This document shows, piece after piece, positions 47,627-58,249 of a stretch of DNA of 64,000 bases. The notes beneath the pieces are model-generated. The model saw only the letters and a program-made list of their open reading frames with translations, did no database searches and had not been told where the DNA came from. Where the stretch lies: the NCBI RefSeq assembly GCF_018919485.1, contig NZ_JAHLMU010000001.1, positions 3,097,138 to 3,161,137 on the forward strand, read 5' to 3'. The stretch comes from Psychrobacter sp. TAE2020. Its GTDB lineage: Bacteria > Pseudomonadota > Gammaproteobacteria > Pseudomonadales > Moraxellaceae. Position 1 is the stretch's first letter; each line of letters opens with the position of its first letter. A program made the translations under genes and the position numbers.

Positions 47627-49156
47627 TTATTTGTGTAAATTAAGCTCCATCTCTTTAAAGGTAGCAGCAACGGTAGGTTTTGGACCGCCTGTTGCAATAC
47701 TCACCACAAAGATAGCGATAGTACTTAACACAAAGCCTGGAACGATAGCATATAACCAGCTATTGAGCGCCATACCATTCATCTGGAATGGGCCATATAT
47801 CCATAAAATAACCGTTAACGCTCCAACAACCATACCGGCAACTGCACCATTACGGTTCATACCACGCCATACAAGACTAAAGATAACTAGAGGTCCAAAT
47901 GCGGCACCGAATCCTGCCCAAGCGTTAGATACTAAGGTTAGTACTGAGCTGTTGGGATCCGAAGCTAACATGATTGACACTACAGCAACGATTATAACTG
48001 AGATACGTCCTACCATTACTTGGCGAGACTCTGAAGCTTCTCTATCTAAGAAGAGCTTATAGACGTCTTTAGTTAGCGAGCTTGATACTACTAACAGCTG
48101 TGATGAGATGGTACTCATAATTGCCGCTAAAATAGCTGCTAACAAGAAACCTGAGACTAATGGCGTGAATAAGAACTGAGTGAATACTAAGAAGATCGTT
48201 TCTGGATCTTCTAAAGTCATAGCGGTTTTTTGTACATAAGCCCGACCAGCGAAACCAGTCATTAATGAACCAATCAAGCTAACAACCATCCAGCTCATAC
48301 CGATGTTACGGGCGGTAGGAACATCTTTAACCGAGCGAATCGCCATAAAGCGGACAATAATGTGCGGTTGACCGAAATAACCCAGACCCCATGCCATTAA
48401 GGAAATAATGCCTAAGATCGCCATACCATCCGGTAAACCATTAGTGAAGTTCAGTAGGTTTGGATCAATGTTTTTGACAGCAGTAGTAGCCGCTGAGATA
48501 CCACCAAGATCAGTAAAGGCCACAACAGGCACAATTATCATGGCAAATAGCATGATAATACCCTGCACAAAATCAGTCATAGACACTGCTAAGAAGCCTC
48601 CGAACAGGGTATAAGCGACAACGACGCCTGCGGTAACCCATAAGCCAGTAGCATAAGAAAGATTTAGTGAACTTTCAAACAGCTTACCACCACCAACTAA
48701 GCTAGCTGCAGTGTAAACCGTGAAGAATAAAATAATAACTATCGCTGAGATAACGCGCAACATATGCGACTTATCTTCAAATCGGTTGGCGAAGTAATCA
48801 GGTAAGGTAATAGCATTGTTGGCGACCTCAGTATAAACTCGCAGACGAGGTGCAACGATAATGTAGTTTAATAAAGCACCAAGGGTTAAGCCTAGTGCAA
48901 TCCAGACACTGACGATCCCGTCGGCATACATATAGCCAGGTAGACCTAGTAATAGCCAACCAGACATGTCTGATGCCCCGGCGGATAATGCTGTTACTGC
49001 TGGGCCTAAACTACGGCCACCAAGCATATAACCTTCTGTGTCATTGGATTGCTTAAAGTAAGCATAAACACCGATCCCAAGCATCACTAAAAAATAGGCG
49101 CCAAGCGATATCAGTACGCCACTTGAAACTCCGTTCATATAACTGTCCTTAGCCAA
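47627..49156 (-). CDS. putP: Sodium/proline symporter
   Basis: A sodium:solute symporter of 509 residues with about 13 membrane helices. PutP-type blocks: YMLGGRSLGPAVTALSAGASDMSGWLLLG near the N terminus (sodium and proline site), NNAITLPDYFANRFED, and GYFGQPHIIVRFMAIRS. It imports proline with Na+, useful for osmoprotection and as a carbon source. No putA adjacent. Single gene. Confidence 0.94.
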   Translation of the reverse strand: MAKDSYMNGVSSGVLISLGAYFLVMLGIGVYAYFKQSNDTEGYMLGGRSLGPAVTALSAGASDMSGWLLLGLPGYMYADGIVSVWIALGLTLGALLNYIIVAPRLRVYTEVANNAITLPDYFANRFEDKSHMLRVISAIVIILFFTVYTAASLVGGGKLFESSLNLSYATGLWVTAGVVVAYTLFGGFLAVSMTDFVQGIIMLFAMIIVPVVAFTDLGGISAATTAVKNIDPNLLNFTNGLPDGMAILGIISLMAWGLGYFGQPHIIVRFMAIRSVKDVPTARNIGMSWMVVSLIGSLMTGFAGRAYVQKTAMTLEDPETIFLVFTQFLFTPLVSGFLLAAILAAIMSTISSQLLVVSSSLTKDVYKLFLDREASESRQVMVGRISVIIVAVVSIMLASDPNSSVLTLVSNAWAGFGAAFGPLVIFSLVWRGMNRNGAVAGMVVGALTVILWIYGPFQMNGMALNSWLYAIVPGFVLSTIAIFVVSIATGGPKPTVAATFKEMELNLHK

Positions 49157-50341
49157 CTGCTTGGCTTTAATGAGATATAACTATAAGACAGACAACTATA
49201 AATTCACTATCGAAAGAGAGTATTGAAAGGCAGAAAAAAGCAGAAGTACGAAATACTTAATACCAGTAATATTTAATAATTGGCAAGCAACTTGATATTA
49301 AGTAAATAGTTGCTAAAATTTTTACATGATTGATAGTAATTTAGCGGCTTGTTCAGACTTGCTTTATGTTGCTGACAATCAGCTTATCCAGATAAAATCA
49401 ATCATCTAAAACTGTTAGTCTGTCTACTATTTAGTCTTTTCTGCTCTGTCTTAATAGTATTATTGTTGATCTTATAAGTGACTTATTATGAAGTGTAGCC
49501 ACTAATAAACTACTAGCCTCATTAACCATCGTCATCTAATAATCTCTAAATTCAATAGCTTGCGTTGATTTACTGGTTAAAAATAAACCTGCTAATTTAG
49601 AGAGGTTAATTAATTAAACTAACAAACCGTTTATACAGGTTTTAAAACCAACCTGCAATAAAAGATTGCTAAAGATATACAATTAGTACTAATCAATATT
49701 ACTAATGTAATTTTTTGTAAAATAGTCGGTACCGTAACCAGTGTTGAATATTTACAAGTAGACGCTACTGATAGAGGCTAGTTAAACCAAGCTAGATTCC
49801 GGACAAGGTTTGAATGGAAGATGAACTTTTAGTATTAGTATTTTCTACAACTTGTTGACTCTTATTAGTTTAACTGGATTTACCATACCTTTTTCATTAA
49901 TAGCAGCAGGCAATTTTGCCGTCAGTGTTGCCAACGGAGTAAGCCAAGTACGGCTTCGCCCGTCGGCAAGACAACAGCTATGCTGGCCGCTGGGAAAGGA
50001 GTTATTATTGCCGTGTACTTACTATTACCAGAACTAGCTATTACCAGAACTAGGCCTTTACTAAGACTAGTCTACAGAGCTTTATCTGGCTACTGCTTTG
50101 AAAATAGCCCTTAAAAATAATGGCTGTCAATAATATAGCTACTAATAATATAAAAGGGCTGTGGTCGACAGTTAAACAGGGCTTAGTATTATAAAGTCTT
50201 TCAATGCTACTGCCAGCGCACTTAGATTACAGTAAACAGTCGATCAACAAATAAAGTAAATATAGACTATAGATCTATCTGAGTCATAAACGACAATCAA
50301 CAACCAGTTACTTTGATGACTTAAACTGTTGCTCTGATCAG
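49157..50341. other. Long gene-poor gap (about 1.2 kb)
   Basis: No supportable gene. A short GC-richer patch around 49905-50020 stands out from the AT-rich surroundings and might be a gene remnant, but no frame reads as a known protein. Just after it, the 16-bp unit CTATTACCAGAACTAG is perfectly duplicated in tandem (50022-50053). The putP promoter should lie at the left end. Confidence 0.4.
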
Positions 50342-51214
50342 TTAATCAATAGGGGAGAGTAAGTCAAGTAAAGCGGTAACGCTGCTAGAAGGCGTTAGTT
50401 TTGGATTGATCACCACACCTAAATAGCGTTGTAGCTCTATATTATCTGCCATATTTATACGTTCTAAATCTTGGCTAATAAGAGTTTGGGGTAGTACTGA
50501 CCAACCAAGACCTACTGAGACTAACATGCGGATTGACTCAAGCGGGTTGGTACTCATAGTGGCATAAGGTTTTAAGTTATGTTTGGCAAACTCTGCTAAA
50601 GTAATTTGACTAGTGAAAGTGTTGGCAGAAGGCAAAATAGCAGGATAACGTGCCAGCTGCTCTAAAGTAACGTTGGTTTTCTTAGCCAAGGGGGATAGGG
50701 TGCCGGTCATAAAGTACAGCGGATCTGACCATAAAGTATGATAAGTTAAGCGTTTGTCGTAGACTGGAGGCAAGGTCATGAAAGCTAATGACAAATCGCC
50801 ATCAAGCACTGCTTTGTGGGCTTCTTCTGAATCGACAAAACGTACATCTAGCTGTACTGCTGGATAACTTTGAATAAAGTGCTTTAATACTGGCGCCAAA
50901 TGATGTAAGCCAATATGATGACTAGTGCCGATGACTAACTTCCCCGATATAATATGTTTTGAATGCTGTAAGTTTATCTTAAAGTTTTCATAATCATCCA
51001 GCCACCGCTTAGCATGAGGCAGCATCTCGCTAGCTGCTTGAGTCGGTACAATGCCTCTTCCTACCGTATCAAATAAAGTAATTTTGAACTCATCTTCTAA
51101 ATTTTTGATACGTTTGCTTACTGCAGGCTGAGTAATAAACAGCTTTTCTGCTGCGCCTGATATACTGCCTATCTGCATAACCGTGACAAATGTAATCAAA
51201 TTAGTAGTATTCAA
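50342..51214 (-). CDS. LysR-family transcriptional regulator
   Basis: A 290-residue LTTR. The N-terminal winged helix (about 1-60) reads TNLITFVTVMQIGSISGAAEKLFITQPAVSKRIKNLE, and the effector domain follows from about 88. It is divergent from leuC with a 364-nt shared region, so it may control leuC, as LysR regulators often act on the divergent neighbour (inference). The inducer is unknown. Confidence 0.88.
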   Translation of the reverse strand: MNTTNLITFVTVMQIGSISGAAEKLFITQPAVSKRIKNLEDEFKITLFDTVGRGIVPTQAASEMLPHAKRWLDDYENFKINLQHSKHIISGKLVIGTSHHIGLHHLAPVLKHFIQSYPAVQLDVRFVDSEEAHKAVLDGDLSLAFMTLPPVYDKRLTYHTLWSDPLYFMTGTLSPLAKKTNVTLEQLARYPAILPSANTFTSQITLAEFAKHNLKPYATMSTNPLESIRMLVSVGLGWSVLPQTLISQDLERINMADNIELQRYLGVVINPKLTPSSSVTALLDLLSPID

Positions 51215-51578
51215 ACTAGTATCCTTAGCTATAAAAGCGAATCATAAATAAAAGTTGTCTTACCCAATCAAAACTTCTTAGAAATAAAAGTTTGTGAATA
51301 GATAAAAATCATCAATTATTATTATAGAATTAGGCTGTTATAATCACAAGGTATCAAGACAATTATTGACACTATATATGATAAATATTTTCGATAACCC
51401 TCTTTAGTAAGTAATATTAGTAACTAATGATCGCTAGCGATTTTGCGATACTCTCAATAACAACAGGCAGCTGACGCTAAAATACTTACTTCCTATACTG
51501 TATCTATAGTGATTTGATAGGCAAAGTACCCTATCCGTAGGAATAGCTAGCAATTAGCCACCAAGAAAGGACAGTAAT
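51215..51578. promoter_or_regulatory. Divergent regulator-leuC promoter region
   Basis: The shared control region of the LysR gene and leuC. A perfect TATAAT at 51339-51344 points towards leuC, but the matching -35 is poor. This would give a leader of over 200 nt. No leucine-rich leader peptide or clear attenuator hairpin was seen. AAGGAC lies 9 nt before the leuC ATG. Confidence 0.35.
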
Positions 51579-52997
51579 ATGGCCGCTCAAACTTTATATG
51601 ACAAACTTTGGCATGCCCATGAAGTCACTAAGCGTGACGATGGCTCCAGCCTAATCTACATTGATCGCCATCTATTGCATGAGGTAACTAGTCCGCAAGC
51701 ATTTGAAGGCTTGGAATTAGCCAATAGACTGCCTTGGCGCTTGTCTGCCAATATTGCTAGCCCTGATCATAACGTACCGACAGTCACTAAAGAGCGCTTA
51801 CAAGGTGTAGCTGGGATCAAAGATAAAGTTTCCCGCTTACAAGTAGTCACTTTAGACGATAATTGCGCTAAGTTTAATATTGCTGAGTTCACTATTAATG
51901 ATGCGCGGCAAGGCATCTTGCATGTCGTCGGCCCTGAACAAGGCCTAGTATTACCAGGTATGACTGTAGTCTGTGGTGATTCACATACGGCTACTCATGG
52001 TGCTTTAGGCTGTTTGGCTCATGGTATTGGCACCTCAGAAGTCGAGCATGTACTGGCCACTCAGTGTTTGATTGCCAAAAAAATGAAAAATATGCAGATT
52101 CGGGTCAATGGTAAGCTTGGCATTGGGGTGACCTCAAAAGATGTAGTATTGGCTATTATTGCCCAAATTGGCACTGCAGGCGGTACAGGACATGCCATCG
52201 AATTTGCTGGAGAAGTATTCGAAGCGATGAGTATGGAAGGGCGGATGACCGTCTGTAACATGGCTATCGAAGCGGGTGCTCGTGTAGGGATGGTGGCAGT
52301 TGATGATATCACTATCGATTATGTCAAAGGCCGTCCTTACGCGCCAACAACAGAGCAATGGCAGCAAGCGGAAACTTATTGGCGCACGCTACACTCGGAT
52401 GCTGATGCAGTATTTGATACTGTTATTGAAATCGATGGTAGCAAAATCGCACCGCAAGTCTCTTGGGGTACTTCTCCTGAGATGGTGGTTGATATCACTC
52501 AGTCGATACCGACTGTTGATCAAGCTGTTGATGAGTCGCAGCAGGAAGGGTGGTTACGCGCTTATACTTATATGGGTCTAGAAGGCGGCCAAAAAATTAC
52601 CGATATTCAACTTGATCGTATCTTTATTGGCTCTTGTACTAACTCACGTATCGAAGATTTACGTGATGCAGCAGCAGTAATCAAAGGGCGCAAAGTAGCT
52701 AGTACTATTAAAGAGGCTATCGTGGTTGCTGGTTCTGGACAAGTGAAGCTGCAAGCTGAGGCTGAAGGTTTAGATACGTTATTCACTGACGCTGGCTTCG
52801 AATGGCGCGAGCCCGGTTGCTCGATGTGTTTAGCTATGAACGCTGATAAGCTTGAACCACAAGAGCATTGTGCTTCAACTTCTAACCGTAACTTTGAAGG
52901 TCGTCAAGGTAATGGGGGACGCACTCATTTAGTTAGTCCTGCGATGGCAGCAGCAGCAGCATTAGCGGGTCACTTTGTCGATGTGCGTGATTACTGA
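51579..52997 (+). CDS. leuC: 3-isopropylmalate dehydratase large subunit
   Basis: The [4Fe-4S] subunit of isopropylmalate isomerase in leucine synthesis, 472 residues. Aconitase signatures [25 protein letters not shown] and [10 protein letters not shown] supply the three cluster cysteines. Works with LeuD. Its stop is followed by a 370-nt stretch before leuD, longer than usual, containing a startless ORF. Confidence 0.97.
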   Translation: MAAQTLYDKLWHAHEVTKRDDGSSLIYIDRHLLHEVTSPQAFEGLELANRLPWRLSANIASPDHNVPTVTKERLQGVAGIKDKVSRLQVVTLDDNCAKFNIAEFTINDARQGILHVVGPEQGLVLPGMTVVCGDSHTATHGALGCLAHGIGTSEVEHVLATQCLIAKKMKNMQIRVNGKLGIGVTSKDVVLAIIAQIGTAGGTGHAIEFAGEVFEAMSMEGRMTVCNMAIEAGARVGMVAVDDITIDYVKGRPYAPTTEQWQQAETYWRTLHSDADAVFDTVIEIDGSKIAPQVSWGTSPEMVVDITQSIPTVDQAVDESQQEGWLRAYTYMGLEGGQKITDIQLDRIFIGSCTNSRIEDLRDAAAVIKGRKVASTIKEAIVVAGSGQVKLQAEAEGLDTLFTDAGFEWREPGCSMCLAMNADKLEPQEHCASTSNRNFEGRQGNGGRTHLVSPAMAAAAALAGHFVDVRDY

Positions 52998-53314
52998 GAC
53001 TTTTTAAAATCATAGTTAAGTTTGAAGTAACTAGAGATTCTGTTGGTATAGCTGATGACATTGACGCCCCTCATTGTGTTGAGCTCGGCCTAGAATCCAC
53101 ACTGCCTTTGAAAGCATTGATAACTATGATTTTAAATGACTATCAATTGGCTAGTGTTGCCAGTCCTATGATTTACTGGATATGCAAAATAAACCAGGTT
53201 CATGTGGCTACTATTATAGTTACTGATAATTTGGCTAGAAAAATTCATTTTAAAGAGAATAATGTGGTTGAGTTTTCTTCAATGAATAAAGTTCATTTTA
53301 AGTACACTTGGTAA
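52994..53314 (+). pseudogene. Short ORF between leuC and leuD without a proper start
   Basis: An open frame of just over 100 codons that reads like a real small protein (KIIVKFEVTRDSVGIADD at the front, NNVVEFSSMNKVHFKYTW at the end). It contains no ATG or GTG near its apparent N terminus. The first codons after the leuC stop are CTT TTT AAA ATC ATA; a CTG overlaps the leuC stop, and the first TTG is some 38 codons in. The likely ancestral start just before KIIVKF seems lost, so this is probably a decayed gene, or one using a rare start codon. The pattern TRDSV...DD..APH recalls small uncharacterised proteins; I cannot name the family. Confidence 0.45.
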
Positions 53315-53368
53315 GTTTATAGCCACTACCATTACATTGATTTTATTAAAAATAGAATAGGAATAATC

Positions 53369-54019
53369 ATGCAAGCTTATAACACCCAAACGGGCATTGT
53401 CTGCCCGATGGATCGCTCAAACGTTGATACCGATCAAATTATTGCCAAACAGTTTTTAAAATCTATCAAGCGCACTGGCTTTGGGGTAAATCTATTTGAC
53501 GATTGGCGTTATTTAGATGAAGGCTATCCTGGTCAAGACAACAGTAATCGTCCTATTAACCCAGACTTTATTCTGAATCAACCGCGTTATCAAGGCGCGA
53601 GTATTCTATTGGCGCGTAAGAACTTTGGCTGCGGCTCTAGCCGTGAACATGCCCCTTGGGCGCTATCAGAGTATGGTTTTCGTACGGTGATTGCCCCAAG
53701 CTTCGCTGATATTTTTTATAATAATTGTTTTAAAAACGGCATGCTACCTATCGTTCTCAATGAAGCTATCGTTGATAGTCTTATGCAAGCTACTTTTGCT
53801 AACGAAGGCTATGAGCTAAGTGCTGATCTTGAGCGCCAAGTGGTTATTACGCCAACAGGTGAAGAATACCCATTTGAGATTGATGCTTTTCGTAAGCACT
53901 GTTTGTTGAATGGGCTTGATGATATCGGTCTAACTTTGCAGCAGAGCGACGCTATTAAAACTTATGAGCAAGAAATGATGCAAAAAACGCCTTGGATATT
54001 TAACCAAGTGCATGCCTAG
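53369..54019 (+). CDS. leuD: 3-isopropylmalate dehydratase small subunit
   Basis: The swivel-domain partner of LeuC, 216 residues. Conserved [20 protein letters not shown] at the start and the [13 protein letters not shown] substrate loop. Preceded by AATAGGAATA. Same strand as leuC and leuB. Confidence 0.96.
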   Translation: MQAYNTQTGIVCPMDRSNVDTDQIIAKQFLKSIKRTGFGVNLFDDWRYLDEGYPGQDNSNRPINPDFILNQPRYQGASILLARKNFGCGSSREHAPWALSEYGFRTVIAPSFADIFYNNCFKNGMLPIVLNEAIVDSLMQATFANEGYELSADLERQVVITPTGEEYPFEIDAFRKHCLLNGLDDIGLTLQQSDAIKTYEQEMMQKTPWIFNQVHA

Positions 54020-54140
54020 ATATAGTTTTGGCTACTGCTACAAATAAAGATAGACAGTTGTTACTATGGCGTTGAGTTATAGTAACAATGTGGCTAGAAT
54101 AATAGATAACTTATTACTAACCTAGACAGTAGCTATCATT

Positions 54141-54896
54141 ATGAATGAAAAAATTTATACTTTATTCAATAAAACAGCAGTAGCAATCAGCTTGCTGTCT
54201 TTGTTAGCTATGTCAGGCTGCCAATCCCTATTAAGCTCTCAGTCAGGCTATAAAAAAATAGAAAATGCTGAGCAAGCGCAAGTGTGGGCAGGAGAAATCA
54301 TTCCTATGCTTAATGAAGTCAACATTGCTTGCGCAGGTACTTATCATTGTGAAATTACTCGAATTGATAATACAGCCATAATATCAACAGACACTCATAA
54401 GCCTGTTAATTCCGCACTGTTAGTTTCTATGGCAGGGACTAATGGCAAGCCTTATGCTAAGCTTAGTAAAGCTGAGCAAGCACAATTGCAGGCTAAGGCG
54501 TCACAGTTGACTAATGATAAGTCAGTAAAAATAATACCGCTAACCGCTTCTGCTATGCCGAACCTGACTAATTATTATGCTAGTGTTAAGCCGATCAAAC
54601 GTGAGGTACACGTCAATTTTTATCCTGAGAATAATGTCGATTATATTGAACGTTTTGCCCTGATTGACGAGTTTAAAGAACAAGGTACTTATGTGGTACA
54701 AGCCTACCGTCAAAAGCTCGCTGAAAATAATGACAGTTTATTAGACAGTGCTTCACCTACACCACTGTGTATTGATTTGTTAAAAGATAAAGTTTTAAAA
54801 CGTCGTTTTTGCAAGCAGCCAGATGCAGAAAGTCAAGGCGAGTTTGTAGAATTAGTACTAGCAAATAAAGCTAACAAAAATAACAAACGCGACTAG
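54141..54896 (+). CDS. Putative lipoprotein of unknown function
   Basis: A 251-residue lipoprotein: hydrophobic segment and lipobox LAMSGC with Cys near 27. The mature part begins with QSLLSSQSGYKKIENAEQAQVWAGEI and has four cysteines further on, two of them near the C terminus (PLCIDLLKDK and RRFCKQP). It ends in a basic, Asn/Lys-rich tail. No known domain was recognised. It lies between leuD and leuB on the same strand, so it may be carried on the leucine transcript, an unusual place for an envelope protein. Confidence 0.75.
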   Translation: MNEKIYTLFNKTAVAISLLSLLAMSGCQSLLSSQSGYKKIENAEQAQVWAGEIIPMLNEVNIACAGTYHCEITRIDNTAIISTDTHKPVNSALLVSMAGTNGKPYAKLSKAEQAQLQAKASQLTNDKSVKIIPLTASAMPNLTNYYASVKPIKREVHVNFYPENNVDYIERFALIDEFKEQGTYVVQAYRQKLAENNDSLLDSASPTPLCIDLLKDKVLKRRFCKQPDAESQGEFVELVLANKANKNNKRD

Positions 54897-54976
54897 CTTT
54901 ATAATGGCATGGATAATTTACCTCATTATGGTCAAAGTTATTGATTATTAATGAGCAACCAGTGACAAGGAATAGT

Positions 54977-56080
54977 ATGGCAACGATTTTAACCTTAGCA
55001 GGCGATGGTATTGGTCCTGAAATCATGACCCAGGCGCTTGATGTATTAACCGCAGTTAATAATAAGTTCGATTTACAGTTAACCCTTGAGTCTGGACTGA
55101 TTGGTGGCGTGGCAGTCGATGCTACTGGTGAGCCCTTACCAGAAGAAACGCTGGCACGTGCGCGCGCTGCTGACGCTGTATTATTAGGAGCTGTTGGAGG
55201 GCCTAAGTGGGACGCTATAGAGCGTAGCAAGCGTCCTGAGCGAGGTCTACTAAAGATTCGTAGCGAGCTTGGTCTCTTCGCTAACTTGCGGGTGGCTAAA
55301 CTCTATCCTCAGCTAGTGAATGCTTCGAGTATCAAACCTGAGATTATCCAAGGGCTTGATTTACTGATTGTACGTGAGCTAACTGGAGGCATCTATTTCG
55401 GTGAGCCACGCGGTATTCGCACTTTAGAAAATGGTGAGCAGCAAGGCTATAACACTATGGTCTATAGCACTAGTGAAATTCAGCGCATAGGTAAAGTAGC
55501 CTTCGAGCTGGCGAGAACTCGAGCAAAAGCTTCAGGGTTAGCACCAAAAGTGTGTTCAGTGGATAAAGCCAATGTGTTAGAAGTCACGGAGCTGTGGAAG
55601 CAGACTATGACAGCTATGCAGCAGAGCGACTATAGCGATGTGGCCTTGTCGCATATGTATGCTGATAATGCTTGTATGCAGCTGATCAAAAATCCAAAGC
55701 AGTTCGATGTGATGGTTACTGGCAATATGTTCGGTGACATCTTGTCTGATGAAGCGGCTATGTTGACTGGCTCTATCGGTATGCTGCCTTCTGCCAGTCT
55801 AGATAAAGACGGCAAAGGCATGTATGAGCCTTGTCATGGTTCAGCGCCAGATATCGCTGGGCAAGATAAAGCCAACCCACTAGCGACTATCTTGTCTGTG
55901 GCTATGATGCTGCGTTATACCTTTAAGCAAGAACAGGCCGCTCTAGCGATTGAGCAAGCGGTAAGTGATGTATTAGATGATGGTCTACGTACTATAGATA
56001 TTTTGGATAAAAACGAAGCTGGCTTGATCCAAGTAGGATGTAAGCAGATGGGTCAAGCGGTACTGGCCAAACTGTTGTAA
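54977..56080 (+). CDS. leuB: 3-isopropylmalate dehydrogenase
   Basis: NAD-dependent oxidative decarboxylase of the leucine pathway, 367 residues from ATG 54977. This ATG has AAGG before it and gives the usual [16 protein letters not shown] start; the upstream ATG adds 12 foreign residues. Motifs [59 protein letters not shown] are typical. Confidence 0.97.
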   Translation: MATILTLAGDGIGPEIMTQALDVLTAVNNKFDLQLTLESGLIGGVAVDATGEPLPEETLARARAADAVLLGAVGGPKWDAIERSKRPERGLLKIRSELGLFANLRVAKLYPQLVNASSIKPEIIQGLDLLIVRELTGGIYFGEPRGIRTLENGEQQGYNTMVYSTSEIQRIGKVAFELARTRAKASGLAPKVCSVDKANVLEVTELWKQTMTAMQQSDYSDVALSHMYADNACMQLIKNPKQFDVMVTGNMFGDILSDEAAMLTGSIGMLPSASLDKDGKGMYEPCHGSAPDIAGQDKANPLATILSVAMMLRYTFKQEQAALAIEQAVSDVLDDGLRTIDILDKNEAGLIQVGCKQMGQAVLAKLL

Positions 56081-56125
56081 ATTTATTATTGAGGTTGCTA
56101 TCTTAGCCCTCTAGTTAATCATCAT

Positions 56126-56163
56126 AAAACCTATAAGTAGCTCAGCTATTTATAGGTTTTTTT
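56126..56163 (+). terminator. leuB terminator
   Basis: A 9-bp outer stem AACCTATAA / TTATAGGTT with a further TAGC/GCTA inside, followed by T7, about 45 nt after the stop. Confidence 0.9.
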
Positions 56164-56280
56164 GTGCTAGTTACTTTCTGCTGGCAAAACGGCAGATATT
56201 AACATAGATACCTTAAGGGTAGGCGTCTATTAACACAATACTATTGTATGCTCACATGAGCTTATGGCATGATTGACAGT

Positions 56281-56370
56281 GCTATAAGTGCTATAAGTGC
56301 TATAAGTGCTATAAGTGCTATAAGTGCTATAAGTGCTATAAGTGCTATAAGTGCTATAAGTGCTATAAGT
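56281..56370. repeat. 9-bp tandem repeat, 10 perfect copies
   Basis: Ten uninterrupted copies of GCTATAAGT end 73 nt before the L,D-transpeptidase ATG, inside its likely promoter or leader. Perfect identity suggests recent or ongoing expansion. Copy changes would shift promoter spacing in steps of 9 bp. Confidence 0.95.
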
Positions 56371-56443
56371 GCCAAAAAATAACTGGAATGAATAATTAAA
56401 AAACCATCAATATAAAAATACTAAAACAACTTGAGGAAACCAC

Positions 56444-57532
56444 ATGTATTCATTAACTAAAATTAGTAGTGCTATGGCAGCAATTGGTTTGTCTACTATG
56501 CTATTTATGAGTCCAGCTATAGCAGCGCCTAATACTGATGCTGATATTAGTCCAGTCACTAATGGTGTTAGTCAAAAACTAACAGGGGATAGTAAAACAG
56601 CAGTTTCGTTAAATAAGCTGCTACCTACTATCAAATATAATACTGATAAATTGCCAAAGACGGCGCAAAAAGTGAATAGCGCTAAATGGACAAGAGGGGT
56701 AAAAATAGATCGCAGTTTAGGCACTAAACTGCAAGCATTATTGAACTGGCATCAGCATGGCGTTGGGGCTGTCGATGGCTATTGGGGTAAAAATACTCGT
56801 AAAGCTATGCAAGCCTTTCAAAAAGCTAAAAACTTAAGCGTAACTGATACTTTAAATGAGGAAACTTGGCAGGCACTAACGGCGAGTGAACGCTTAACTA
56901 GTCAACCAGTATTAGTTAATTATCAGCTAACTGAAGATGATATTAATATAAAAACCACTACGATTCCTGCTAGTGCAGAGGCTAAGGCTAAACTAGATGG
57001 CATGTATTACGAGAGTGTGTTGGAGGGGCTGGCAGAAAAATTCCATATGAATGAGAAGTATATAAAGTCGCTCAATCCAAGCGCTAGGTTTAGCGCAGGG
57101 GAGACTATCATTGTCTATAATCCTAGTAACCCTAATACTAAGCCAGTCAGTCGAGTGGTCGCTGACAAAACCACTCAGACCTTATATGCTTATGACAAAG
57201 ACAATAAGTTGATTGCCAGTTATCCTACTACAGTAGGCAGTACCTCGACGCCTTCACCTACTGGTAGTCATACTGTAAAAGTCAAAGTTCATGAACCTAA
57301 CTATACTTATACTGCTGATGATGGTAGCAAGTCTATTATTCCACCAGGGCCAAACAACCCTGTAGGGTCCGTTTGGATTGGGCTGAGTAAACCTTCTTAT
57401 GGTATTCATGGCTCGCCAGATCCTGCTCGTATCAGCCGTCAGGCTTCAGCAGGTTGTATACGTTTGACTAACTGGGATGCGTTGGCACTATTAGGTACCA
57501 TTGAGAATGGTGCTACAGTTGAGTTCAAATAG
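56444..57532 (+). CDS. L,D-transpeptidase (YkuD) with peptidoglycan-binding domain
   Basis: An exported cell-wall enzyme of 362 residues with a signal peptide ending AIAA. A peptidoglycan_binding_1 domain (about 85-145) contains LLNWHQHG and DGYWGKNTRKAMQAFQ. A LysM-like stretch (about 190-230) reads LAEKFHMNEKYIKSLNPSARFSAG. The YkuD catalytic domain (about 235-362) begins VVADKTTQTLYAYD and has YGIHGSPDP and the nucleophile motif SAGCIRLTN. It would form 3-3 crosslinks or anchor proteins. TTGAGG precedes the ATG. The 9-bp repeat lies directly upstream. Confidence 0.92.
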   Translation: MYSLTKISSAMAAIGLSTMLFMSPAIAAPNTDADISPVTNGVSQKLTGDSKTAVSLNKLLPTIKYNTDKLPKTAQKVNSAKWTRGVKIDRSLGTKLQALLNWHQHGVGAVDGYWGKNTRKAMQAFQKAKNLSVTDTLNEETWQALTASERLTSQPVLVNYQLTEDDINIKTTTIPASAEAKAKLDGMYYESVLEGLAEKFHMNEKYIKSLNPSARFSAGETIIVYNPSNPNTKPVSRVVADKTTQTLYAYDKDNKLIASYPTTVGSTSTPSPTGSHTVKVKVHEPNYTYTADDGSKSIIPPGPNNPVGSVWIGLSKPSYGIHGSPDPARISRQASAGCIRLTNWDALALLGTIENGATVEFK

Positions 57533-57616
57533 AAGGTTTAAATACAAGTAGAAAAAAATGGCTGAAGCTCAGTAACTATAGGCAACTATATGAAATAATA
57601 GTTATAAAAAAGACAT

Positions 57617-57646
57617 AAAAATACCGCTGATATTAGCGGTATTTTT
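57617..57646 (+). terminator. Terminator after L,D-transpeptidase
   Basis: A 9-bp stem AATACCGCT / AGCGGTATT with a 6-nt loop, flanked by AAAA and TTTT. Near twin of the hairpin at 145-167. No other feature seen in the gap up to infA. Confidence 0.88.
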
Positions 57647-57893
57647 ATGGGCATTAGGATTAAATTTTAGCTTATTCTATTGCTTAAGCAGTGGCCTAAG
57701 CAATAGGGTAAGCTTGCATATATCTAGTAAAGCTATTTTAAAGAACTTAAATAACAATGTCTTAACTAACAATGTTTCAAGTCACTACAGTGAGCGGGTA
57801 TTTATTATTAGTATCCTATAGTCCATCCAGCTATAAATCAATGATTGCTGGCTGTATTAGCTGGATAAAGCGCCCACTAAGTTAAAATAGCTA

Positions 57894-58118
57894 TTAAGTT
57901 TTACCACGATAAGTGATGCGACCTTTTGACAAGTCATAAGGGGTCATTTCAACCTTGACCTTATCACCAGTCAAAATACGAATATAATGCTTACGCATCT
58001 TACCTGAGATGTGAGCAATGATCTCATGTCCGTTTTCTAAACGAACTTTGAACAGAGTGTTAGGAAGGGTGTCAATGACTTCGCCTTCAAATTCAATAAT
58101 GTCGTCTTTTTTGGCCAT
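57894..58118 (-). CDS. infA: Translation initiation factor IF-1
   Basis: A 74-residue OB-fold protein beginning [20 protein letters not shown], with [14 protein letters not shown] and [16 protein letters not shown]. It binds the ribosomal A site during initiation. Standard length within two residues. Single gene on the minus strand. Confidence 0.97.
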   Translation of the reverse strand: MAKKDDIIEFEGEVIDTLPNTLFKVRLENGHEIIAHISGKMRKHYIRILTGDKVKVEMTPYDLSKGRITYRGKT

Positions 58119-58249
58119 AATTCTATATCAATCAATGAAAAATAAGCCCATATTATACGTAAGTTAGCGCCTTAACGCAACCGGACATATGATTTTTGCT
58201 TGACACTGTGTAAGTGATATGTATATCTGTTTTTTAATATTTAAGCTCA

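Noticed and set aside
49852..50037. A 61-codon plus-strand frame in the putP-LysR gap
   Set aside because: TTG start, no ribosome binding site and no family pattern; kept only as a possible remnant.
53108..53314. A TTG-started 68-residue gene between leuC and leuD
   Set aside because: The protein-like frame clearly extends upstream of this TTG, so it is not the true start.
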